Part shown: one piece after another, positions 47,696 through 57,700 of the stretch
Numbering within the stretch: the stretch's first letter is position 1
Layout: every line of letters begins with the position of its first letter
Source of the DNA: Carya illinoinensis
Taxonomy: Eukaryota; Streptophyta; Magnoliopsida; Fagales; Juglandaceae
Assembly (NCBI RefSeq): GCF_018687715.1
Contig: NC_056756.1
Location: 1,178,001 to 1,242,000 of the forward strand
Reading direction: 5' to 3'
Length of the DNA: 64,000 nucleotides
Notes under the pieces: model-generated
The model's input: the letters and a program-made list of their open reading frames with translations, nothing else
What the model was told of the DNA's origin: nothing
Databases searched by the model: none
Translations under genes and position numbers: made by a program

Positions 47696-50600
47696 TTATT
47701 TGATAAGGATGCATCTTGTCGGAGATCCTTCTGCCCCAAGCAACCTAAGAGGTAAGCAATGGACATTGTATATTCCTGCCGGGACGTCATCGAGCTTTAG
47801 GCCTTCCAAAAGGATGATTTCCTGAATATTAATTAAGCAGTACTGTTATCACACTACAAAACTTTTATTTTTTACTTGCAATAGACACGCACAACGTCAG
47901 CACTTCAATACCAATCTAGATTACAATTGAGTAATGGAAAGCTCAAGTTAAATTACAGTTGATCAGTCTATATATACTGTGAAAGGAATGGTTAAAATTA
48001 TAGTTATTGCAGTTGACCCTGATCAATTAAATTGTCATATATGGGTCTCACGAAATTCTCCTGTAAGCTGAAATGAAAAATGTGAAGGATCTCTCATTCA
48101 TCCTCTCTCACACTAAATTCTGGGTATTATATATAGTCTTCTCACATTCCTCAAGCTCTCGTTATAAAATCTCACATGACCATGTAGAATGATCTGTATA
48201 CGGCACAAACTAAGTATTAAGGAAACAGAGGATCTTCCCATTGATAGCCAACCATGCCAGCGAGTTGCCTCCCATGCATGCAACGTGATTTTAGGTCCTT
48301 AACTCATGCAGTAATAGATGCTTTAGTTCTAATTTGTATCCCTGTAAATCTGTCCATGATTCTAGGCTAGTTTACATTATACTCGGTCCTTGAAAATTGT
48401 CTATATATTTTTGATATGTTGTCATATAATGCACGACAGTTTTCCCAAAATATCTTCTTTGTTTTATGGTCCTTAAGTCCCAGAAATTAAATAAGAAACT
48501 ATAAATACAGTTGAAGAAAATTAGGATAAAGTTACAGTTACCTGCAGGTAGATACGTACGTACACCAATATCGTTAGCTAAAAGATAAAAAGTTAAATAT
48601 GGAAGAATCGTCAACTCATCAGACAAAGACATGATAATTCTTACGTACCCTGCTTTCCAGAAAGAGATGATGAGACGGGAGTGCATGTTTATAGGCAGAA
48701 GTAGATAAGTAATCAATTCCTACATGGCATAACAGAAAAATGTGTTGGTGGAACTACTAACTGATTTGCAAGAGAAAGGCAGATCAGAAATGCTAATATC
48801 ACGAACAAGAAATAAATTAAGCAATGTCCGTACAATAACTAGAACCAGATCGACTACATTATTCACAGGGATATATACATGTCGTTCAGCGGAACGATTC
48901 TGGTTTTAAAAGAAATATGAAAGGATTAGAATAATATATATTTTTTTTTGATAAGTTTGCTGGGCAGGTATCGACGATAATCCGCAGGGATTAGAATAAT
49001 ATTGCAACAAAGAGGTTTCGAAGATACCGATCATCGAGTACTGTCATGTTGGCATGCATGCATATCTTACCAACAAGTTTTATGTCAGTGTTCTCAATCA
49101 ACCATTTTGTCCCATCCGTTGTGAATCCCACGAAGCTTGTGTCGAACTCCTTTTTAAACATAAGCCGCCTGAAATTGCAGTACGTTTTAGTATTATAAAC
49201 GCATATTGCCCTGTTCGTACTCTTATTATTAGTTGTCGTATATTAATGAAATAATTTATTTTAAAACAATTATTCATACCAAATAAATAATATCAAGCGA
49301 ACTTTTTGTACACGAAAGGGTTACGCATGCAGTATGCTGCCTAGCTATTTACGTACGTACGTAGGTAATTTAATTATATATGAATTTTATTACGTACAAG
49401 TAAAGTTGTATCCTAAATTATATATTAATACTGATTTTTTTATATTCAAAATTTAAAATAACATTATTTTTAATAAAATTTACTTTTTGACCAATCACAT
49501 TAAATTGGTTCACATATTAATGTATAATTATATTTATAACTAAATTTTTTTATTATGATATATATAATTCGCACGATTTTTAACATTATTTTGAGAAAGC
49601 TGAGAACGAAAATAAGAGGCCACATATACACAGCTTTGGGGTATGTTTGAAGCTCGTCTAAGTTGTCTCAAATCATATATGGATGCTATTCATTACTTTT
49701 GCAACTTTTTATGAAAAGTTAAAAAATATTTAAATATGAGTTTTGTTATATACAATCATTTTTATAAACTTCTTATATACTTTATTGATGTGATTGGTCA
49801 ATATAGTTATTTTATATTAAAAAAAATAACGTAACCAATCACGTTAATATAATGCATAAACAAATATATAAAAATGACTGTACATTAAATTTTTATTTAA
49901 TTATATTTCATACCTTCAAACACATCTCAATGAACTTATAAAATCTATTCAAGCATCTAATTAATTCACTACTATTTACATATCAATTCAAATAATCTAA
50001 AATTACCTCAGCACCGGAAGGTTTTCAATGCATTCTCTCTGGACTCATTGCGTCTCTAGAATAATTATTTCATATGATATTAAAATCATTACAAGACTAG
50101 ATTGACCTTGCACGGGAATGTACGTGTATATAGGGTGTAGCTCGATGATCGGTGGATTCCAATAAAAGTGCTGATCAGCAACCGACATGGCCGTGAATTA
50201 TCTAATATTATGAATTATGTCTTGATAATTATTGCATTATCACCCATGAAAAGTTATTGATGCAGTGATATCTATGCTAAATAACTAATTTCCTTTTTAG
50301 ACGATACATGCGAAACCATCAATTGAAAATGATTAATTTACCAAGACAGAAATTCCACGAAACATAACAACTTACCGGTCAGTATTTAATGTTTTGAAAA
50401 GGACACGCCGTACTCCTCTGGGAATATTCAAAAACTTCATAACTTCAGCTGTAATTGGGAGTATAATTGATGATCATGGCCTGGGAATTAAAATTAGACA
50501 TGAGCATGTTCTGAAATTTTGAAAACAGCTAGCATGCATGCATCCCTCCCCAGCCTCCCCCCCCCCCCCCCCCCCCTTCCTCCTTCACAAAAGAGAAAGG

Positions 50601-51425
50601 GAGGAAAAGGGGGGCTTATCATCATTTATATGGACTAAGAATGATGAGGGAAGCTAATCAAGCGGCCGGGAAAAGAACTCCTTATCACTGCAGAGACATA
50701 ATCAGTTCGATCGTTTACCGGTAATGTTCTTGTCCCTTGGAATATCAACTAATAACGCCGGACCTGTTGAAACAAAAGAAAAATATATTATTATTCATGT
50801 CAGTAGCTCATCAAGACACCACAAAGTACTATTTAATATATTAATTTATAAATGACCTCATTTCGTGATCACAAAGTAAAGAATACTGTTCATGTGTTCA
50901 CGATATGCATGATGATCATTTATAGTTCCGTAGTTGATCGATATGTGTTCTTCGCGACAGAGAGTGACGAAGATTATGACTGCAAAATTCAAAGACAAAA
51001 GGAGAAACACCGAGTTCACCGTTGAGCACTTCCAAGTCAAGCGTGTCAACGTCGAAGCCGGAGTCGAAGTAGCGGTCAATCATATGGCCGGGGGAGTCGA
51101 CGTGCGTGCCGCCGTGAGCGGGCAACTTCATTACAGAGGCGTTAGCGAGCGAGCCGTTCTTCATGCTAGCCGCGAGCCAGAGGAACTGGCCCAGTCCATC
51201 CCTTGATCCCCAATACGGCATGTCCGGGGTGTACCTATGGCTGATATCGATGATTCGGCCACCGTCATATATTTCTCGACGAACCGGGATAAGGTCGTCA
51301 TAATTGTTGGACGGTGAGCAATCGGAGGTTTCAACACCAGGTACGGATGGATAGGCGGTGGTGGAAAACGTGGGGATGGTTTTGGAGGCGGCGCAGAGTA
51401 GGAGGAAGATGGGCAGGAAAGCCAT
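47696..51425 (-). CDS. Cyclase-family (PF04199) secretory protein, copy B
   Basis: Six exons on the minus strand: 51020-51425, 50719-50763, 50376-50448, 49071-49168, 48649-48719, 47696-47821. The lengths (406, 45, 73, 98, 71, 126) sum to 819 nt, all junctions are GT-AG and in phase, and the product is 272 residues. The family covers kynurenine formamidase-like metal hydrolases and the plant CYCLASE proteins; its metal site is in [11 protein letters not shown] (exon 1). The N-terminus [14 protein letters not shown] is a signal peptide, so entry to the secretory pathway is predicted. Other landmarks are [34 protein letters not shown] and [19 protein letters not shown] near the C-terminus. Copy C at 54.7-63.2 kb is its paralogue. 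A LINE lies just upstream. The substrate is not known. Confidence 0.92.
49383..49550 (+). mobile_element. MITE, family 1, copy 7
   Basis: TTTTATTACGTACAAGTAAA at the left, core CTTTTTGACCAATCACATTA, and a TATTTATAACTAAATTTTT end. It lies in intron 3 of cyclase B. Confidence 0.65.
50557..50576. repeat. 20-bp poly-C tract in cyclase B intron 2
   Basis: A run of about 20 C, so G20 on the gene's sense strand, in a CT-rich context. The left unit has only a C7 at the same place (about 40146). Long G/C homopolymers are rare and also prone to sequencing error. Confidence 0.7.
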
Positions 51426-51494
51426 GGTTCTAGTTTGTTAAAGATGAAGACGGACTGTGGGCTACACTTCGAAGGATCGGGGCATTGAGGACGA

Positions 51495-51503
51495 CTATAT
51501 ATA
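51495..51503 (-). promoter_or_regulatory. Probable TATA box of cyclase B
   Basis: TATATATAG on the minus strand, about 70 bp before the ATG. The poly-A end of the LINE (51562) is only about 60 bp further upstream, so distal promoter elements would have been pushed about 2.3 kb away. Confidence 0.45.
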
Positions 51504-51561
51504 ATTAAATTATAAAGGCTTTGCTGGTTGAAAATGATCAAGGTGGAGTGGTTGAGTGGAG

Positions 51562-53883
51562 TTTTTTTTTTTTCTGAAAGGAAAACAGATTTCATTCATT
51601 GAGAATCAATACAACACTTGTCAAACGAAATAATTGAAAGAATCTGTGGAGGACAATCCTCCAGCCACACATGCTCAGAATCTAAAGACAAGGCCAACTT
51701 GGCAACGGCATGAGCAGCTTTGTTACCAAATCTGCTGAAGTAAGACAGAAACCAACAGGAATGTGCAGACAGCCTTGACTTTATATCATCTGTGAGTTGT
51801 CCCAGCCAAGAATCAGATGTGACTCGACCATTAACTATATCAACAATAGTCTTCGCATCTCCCTCAAATTCAACCTGAGTCAGTCCCAACTCATCAGCTA
51901 AAACAACAGCCCTTAGCAAAGCATAGCCTTCAGCTGCTACTGCTGATAACACAAACTGTCTTGGTGCAGCAAGAATAGCCACAAGATTCCCTCTGCCATC
52001 CCGTATAACAATTCCTATTCCCATTTGTGAGCTCTGTTTGTCAAAAGCAGCATCTACATTAACCTTAACATACTCATTAATAGGCTGCTTCCATCTGTGC
52101 AGTTGAGCTTGACTAGATGGTCTGGTGTCCAGCTGATTAACATCTCCGTCCCCATGTTGCAATTGTTGAAATAATTCTAACTCATCCACTGACCCTTGCC
52201 ACAGCATAGTAGGATCTTTGAATTTGTTTTGAAAAACAAACTCGTTTCTTCTTCTCCATAGACTATACATCACTGTTGCCACCTGAACCAATTTAGCATC
52301 CACCAATTTTGTCTGCAGAACTGCCCATAAAGAAAAGAAATCTGGAATAGAAGAGGACAATTTTTGAACAAAGCTATCCGAGACCCCCCACACATCACCT
52401 GCAGCTGGACATTCCCAAAGGGCATGTACTACAGTTTCAACCTCTTGCAAGCATATTGGACACAGAGGGTTGTCTGTGATAGTACGTTGAAATAGCTTCT
52501 CTTTTGTTGGTAGAATATCATTTAGTGCTTTCCAGATCAAATGTTTTACCTTTCCAGGAGTTTCCATACCCCATACTTTCCTCCACATAGCTAAATGCTG
52601 TCCATCTCGAGAAGATTGTCCCTGCAGAGCAATTTTATGCTTTAAATCAGTGAAATATGCACTTTTGACAGTAAATCTGCCATTTTCAGTTAAACCCCAT
52701 ATGAGAGTATCATCGGCTCCACTGTAACTTAGAGGGATGCAGCAAATTTTAAGAGCTTCCTCCTGACTGAAAATAGCTAGAACCAAATCTGATTTCCATA
52801 CCTTCATCTCAACATCGATTAAAACATCTACAGTAGCATGAGGGTCCAAAATTTGGATGGGAGACTGAATCTGAAAAGTACTAGGGATAGGAACCCATTT
52901 ATCCTCCCAAATACAAATACTCTTTCCATTTCCTACTCTCCAAAACATACCTGCCTTGACCAAATCCATCACTGATCTTAAGCTTATCCATATTTGAGAA
53001 GGACAGTAGCCAAGCTTAGCCTCAACCATAGTGCCCCTAGAGAAATATTTCTCTTTAAAAATCCTTGCAACCAGAGAGTTAGGCTCTTTTAGTAACCTCC
53101 AACCTTGCTTAGCTATAAGTGCCCAGTTAAAACAATTAAGGTCTCGGAAACCCAAACCTCCCATGTTCTTAGAATAGCTAAGACTACTCCAAGCCTTCCA
53201 ATGCATACCCTGCCCATCTCTGTTGTGAGACCACCAGAAATTTGCAATAATAGCCTCAATCTTATGAAGTAACTTCTTTGGCAGCCGGAATACACTCATG
53301 GTATAAGTAGGTATTGCCTGTAACACACTCTTGATTAATATCTCTTTTCCTGCAAAAGATAATAGCTTTATTTTCCAGCTTGAAATTCTTTTCCAAATCC
53401 TCTCCTTAAGGCCCCTGAAGGTATTGTATTTGGATTTACCTACAACAGTAGGTAATCCTAAATACCTATTGTAATTTCCGCATGTTACCCCTTCAGCCAT
53501 CTGAGTGATACTATGCTTTGTTTCAGCCTTTGTGTTGGAACTAAAAAGAATAGTGGATTTCTGCCGGTTTAAAGTTTGACCTGAAGCCTCTTCATACTTT
53601 TTAAGAATAGATAGAACAGTAAACCATTCCTCCATTTTTGATCTACAGAGAATCACACAGTCATCAGCAAAGAGTAAGTGGTTGACCCGTGTACCACCTC
53701 TTGCAACCGACACTCCTTTAATAATCGCCCTTATTTCAGCTTGACGCATCAGCATACTAAATCCTTCAGCACAGATGAGGAAAAGGTAAGGGGATAAAGG
53801 ATCCCCTTGCCTCAACCCTCGAGTAGGAACTATAATCTCACCAGGAGCCCCATTGAGTAGGACTGAATAGCTCACTGTTTTTA
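51562..53883 (-). mobile_element. 5'-truncated L1-type LINE
   Basis: A minus-strand non-LTR element. It starts inside the RT domain, so the 5' UTR, ORF1 and endonuclease are missing, and it ends in a 13-bp poly-A (poly-T at 51562-51574 on the plus strand). Truncation at the 5' end with a poly-A 3' end is the signature of target-primed reverse transcription. It lies just upstream of cyclase B in the same orientation. No target-site duplication was recognised. Confidence 0.93.
51596..53875 (-). CDS. LINE ORF2 fragment: reverse transcriptase and RNase H
   Basis: An open frame of 759 codons with no stop. RT motifs: RGLRQGDPLSPYLF and the catalytic LLFADDCVI. A zinc-binding RT-associated domain follows (CPICLQEVETVVHALWECP). 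The C-terminus is a plant-type RNase H (VNVDAAFDKQ, EGYALLRAVVLADELG, GDAKTIVDIVNG). The first methionine is not a true start; coding sequence continues upstream only to about 53883. The uninterrupted frame suggests a recent insertion, but without endonuclease the copy cannot move itself. Confidence 0.93.
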   Translation of the reverse strand: MSYSVLLNGAPGEIIVPTRGLRQGDPLSPYLFLICAEGFSMLMRQAEIRAIIKGVSVARGGTRVNHLLFADDCVILCRSKMEEWFTVLSILKKYEEASGQTLNRQKSTILFSSNTKAETKHSITQMAEGVTCGNYNRYLGLPTVVGKSKYNTFRGLKERIWKRISSWKIKLLSFAGKEILIKSVLQAIPTYTMSVFRLPKKLLHKIEAIIANFWWSHNRDGQGMHWKAWSSLSYSKNMGGLGFRDLNCFNWALIAKQGWRLLKEPNSLVARIFKEKYFSRGTMVEAKLGYCPSQIWISLRSVMDLVKAGMFWRVGNGKSICIWEDKWVPIPSTFQIQSPIQILDPHATVDVLIDVEMKVWKSDLVLAIFSQEEALKICCIPLSYSGADDTLIWGLTENGRFTVKSAYFTDLKHKIALQGQSSRDGQHLAMWRKVWGMETPGKVKHLIWKALNDILPTKEKLFQRTITDNPLCPICLQEVETVVHALWECPAAGDVWGVSDSFVQKLSSSIPDFFSLWAVLQTKLVDAKLVQVATVMYSLWRRRNEFVFQNKFKDPTMLWQGSVDELELFQQLQHGDGDVNQLDTRPSSQAQLHRWKQPINEYVKVNVDAAFDKQSSQMGIGIVIRDGRGNLVAILAAPRQFVLSAVAAEGYALLRAVVLADELGLTQVEFEGDAKTIVDIVNGRVTSDSWLGQLTDDIKSRLSAHSCWFLSYFSRFGNKAAHAVAKLALSLDSEHVWLEDCPPQILSIISFDKCCIDSQ

Positions 53884-54218
53884 CACAAGTCTACCCGGCA
53901 TTGCATTCTTATTCTACAAATATGTCGTGAAACATCTTTCATACCTTAAATTAATTCTTATTCCTATGACATAAGATGTAAAAAATAATAAATTAGTTTT
54001 TTAAATTAAAAACAGTGACCACCATGTAGAGGTCGGCTGGGGCGCCAAGGCTCAACAAAATCCCTTTCACACCTAACAAAAAAGAGTACTGCTACATCCA
54101 TGTAGTAAGTGGGTCTCGTTAGCCATATGTTGCGAACAGCGGTCTTTCTAATTAGCAGTAGCAAGATCTAAGGTTTTCAGATTATTTTATTGGCTCGCAC
54201 AAGAATCATCATTCAAAT

Positions 54219-54266
54219 CCATTAATAAGAACTCCCAAGTCACGCGCGTCAATGTCGAAGCCTGCC
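54219..54266 (-). pseudogene. Relic of a cyclase exon-1 end
   Basis: The minus strand reads AGFDIDARDLGVLI and then an NG-like end, matching the [15 protein letters not shown] block that closes exon 1 in cyclases B and C. Nothing else of that exon is readable nearby. It is probably the last trace of a further cyclase copy between B and C. Confidence 0.6.
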
Positions 54267-54414
54267 CCGTTGTTTATAATAAAGCTCAAAGTTTACTGAC
54301 ATTTGATATCTCCAGAGGACCCAATGCTCAGCAACTTCTGAAGCCAGAGTCAAACGACATGTTTATTATGTCGCCCATATAATACAACCTGAACCTATGC
54401 GCGCGCGCGCATAT

Positions 54415-54446
<32 letters not shown>

Positions 54447-54704
54447 TACGAAATATTCACATAATGCATCTCGAAGTCCTTTGGTGTATATCCCTCCTGC
54501 TCTATTGAGGCACAAGAAACCCTCTCTACAATTCTTATTGCTCGACACCTCCGTGGCTGACACTGTTTCCTGTAACAATTTAACCAACAAGCATACCATT
54601 AACAGTTAAAATTGATAAGATCGTAGGTTTCTAGTTAAACGGGGAAAAATGTTTCATAGGATAATAGATCACTCCCACTTTTATAACACTTACAATCGAA
54701 ATTA

Positions 54705-57700
54705 TTATTTGATGAGAATGCATCTTATCGGCGATCCCTCTGCACCAAGCAACCTGAGGGGTAAACAACGGACCGAATATATTCCTGGTTGGATGTCATC
54801 GAGCTTTAGGCCTTCTACGAGTATGATATCCTGCATATTTAAGCTGTGTTAGTATCAGGTGTCGATCCTTCTATTTATATATGAATCCAAAAACCACAAA
54901 ACTCAACTTTCTTATCAGCAAAAATACACCTTCACCCTCCAACTTATTAATATTTTACACTCTACACCAAAACCATCGCATTAGACACTCAAACTACCAT
55001 TATCTAATCAACGGTGCTTTTTTGCCAAATGGGATACCATAATCGTTATTGTAACAGAAGATTACATGTGTAGAAACAAAGGTATCCAGCTTGAAGTAAT
55101 TAGAACCAGCTGCTCCAAGCCAGAACATCGACCTTCAGCTAGATGCTTATTAGCCAACCCCAACAAGCAGGAAGAAGGTATTGACCAAGAGCATGGCTAA
55201 AACAACGTACTCTGCAATGGCCAATCTGTACATTTTCTAGACTAGGCAATAGAGAAAAGCAATGATGGAAAGATAATCACATAAAAGGGAAGTAGTATGA
55301 TGCATTTGGCCCATGTCGGCATCACTGCACAACACGAGGTATCTGTAACCACCCATGCTCATTCACATTGAACCTAATTAGTTTTTAGATGGTTCAAGTT
55401 AACAACATATGAGGTCTCATCAAAGACCATAGCTGAATCAGCTTCTGTAAGTCGGTATACCACTCTGATTGGCGAAACTAATTACCAGGGTTATGATTTT
55501 CAATGAGATCAAATCCGACGATGGCTCCAATCACCAGGAAAATATTCACTAGGATTAAAATGATATGAGATATAAGGGAAGACTCCTCAAATCAAGCAAA
55601 CCACGATCAAGATCACAAGACCCGAATCATAGGCTGAAAGTGTGCAAGGAAATATTCTGTAATAGCTAGAAAAATCTTGAGTAAATGTTCTGTAAATTGT
55701 AGGCTTAAATTTAGCCTTCTTTCTTAAACTAGAACATAGACACTTGTATATATTTTTGATGAAATCAATAGCAATCTGTGTGGTGTTTTTCACTCAATAG
55801 AATTTAAAACTTTCTGTGTTCATAGTTTTAAATTTCATCATGGTATCAGGAGAGCCATCCTCCACCGAGAATTCGATCCCCCAATCTGAAAATACCCATA
55901 ACCCGATCACCCACCCAATCTCTCCAACAGAAATCCCTCTCATTGCTCTCAATATTTCTTCCCAAATCAATGAAAAACTCACACCCTCCACCTTTCCTCA
56001 ATGGCGTGCCCAATTCGAAGCTCTACTCATCGGCTATAATCTCATTGATTATGTTACCGGTGATAAGCTCTGCCCTAACCTTCATGACTCCACCACTTCC
56101 GCTCACCAAAGAACTCACTGGATAAGACAAGATAAACTTATCCTAAGTGCCATTCTGGCCTCCACAACCACCACCATAACCCCATTCATTTCCATTGCCA
56201 AAACCTCCCAAGAAGCATGGCAAAAATTGCACACAATGTACGCCAGCAGATCTCGGACTCGTGCCATGCAACTTAAAGAGGAACTTACTCTGATCAAGAA
56301 GGGAAGCCAAACGGTTCAAGAGTACCTGCACACCGTTAAATCCCTCGCAGATGAAATCTCCCTCATCGATCATCCCATCTCGGCAGATGATTTAACGCTT
56401 TACATCCTCAATGGCCTGGGTGCTGATTTCCGTGAGATTGCTGCCCCTATTCGTGCTCGGGAACGCCCACTCACCTTTGAGGAGTTACATGATCTTCTCG
56501 TGGGTCATGATGCATATCTACGCCGTCTTGAAGTCTCCTCTCAGCAGCTAGTAGCATCGGCCAACTACTCTAATCGCCGATCGGGTTTTGGTTCCTTCTC
56601 TGGAAATCATCAATCTAAGGGCTTCTCCAAACCAACCGGGTCTGATCGCAATAATGGTGCCTCACAACATGCCAACTCCTCGGCCCAGTACCAAAACAGC
56701 AATGGCCCACGTGACAATCGGAAGACCAAGCCCAATGGCCAGCGGCGTTACACACCAAAGTGCCAACTCTGTGACCAGTTGGGTCACACGGCCAAATATT
56801 GCCCTCGTGTTCAATTTCCTGGAGCAACGGCAAACTGTGTTTCAACTTCACCAGCCCAAGAAACAAAGTGGCTTATAGATTCGGCAGCCTCTCACAATAT
56901 CACTGGCGATTTGGCTAAATTATCCGTTCATTCTGAATATGATGGCACGGACGAGGTTGTCATTGGTGATGGTTCAGGTTTGCATGTCTCTCACATTGGT
57001 TCATTGGTTCTCCACACACCCACACGAACTTTTCATTTAAATGATACCCTTTGTGTTCCAAATATATAAAAAAATCTTATTTCCGTCCATAATTTTACTA
57101 CTCACAATAATGTTTTTGTGGAGTTTCATCCTCTTTTTTTTCTTGTTAAGGATCAGACCACGGGGGCGGTTCTACTCAAAGGTGCGTGTGAAAACGGTGT
57201 TTACACCCTTCCGGAGTCAATGGTGAAATCTTCTCAAAAAATGGTTGCCAACGTGCATGAAAGGACCTCCGTTGATGGGTGGCACAAACGTCTTGGACAT
57301 CCATCTAATAAAATTGTCCAACAGCTTGTCAACTCTTTTTCTCTTCCAATAAAAACCGAAGACCATGTTTCTCATCTTTGTAATTCTTGTTCTATTAATA
57401 AAGCCCACAAACTTCCATTTCGCAAAAATAGTCTTCAAAGTCATGCTCGTCTTGACTTAATCTATACTGATGTTTGGGGACCCTCCAATTCTATTGGCCT
57501 TGATGGATCACGCTATTATCTCATTTTGGTTGATCATTTTACAAAATACATTTGGTTCTATCCTATGGAAACAAAATCTGGTGTTAGCACAATATTTCCT
57601 CAATTTAAACATCTTGTTGAAACCAGATTTCAATCCAAAATAAAAACCATTTATTCGGATAACGGTGGTGAATTTGTGGCTTTAAAAAAATATTTTTCTA

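Larger units (their letters stand above)
40470..50886. repeat. Tandem duplication, right unit
   Basis: Copy of 30333-40469. It keeps the complete SINE, the second Cys-rich peptide gene and all of cyclase gene B except exon 1, which lies just beyond its right end. The right unit has at least five insertions that the left lacks (about 43250-43430, 43590-44000, 44168-44375, 44550-44722 and 45860-47320) and lacks the copia. Confidence 0.9.
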
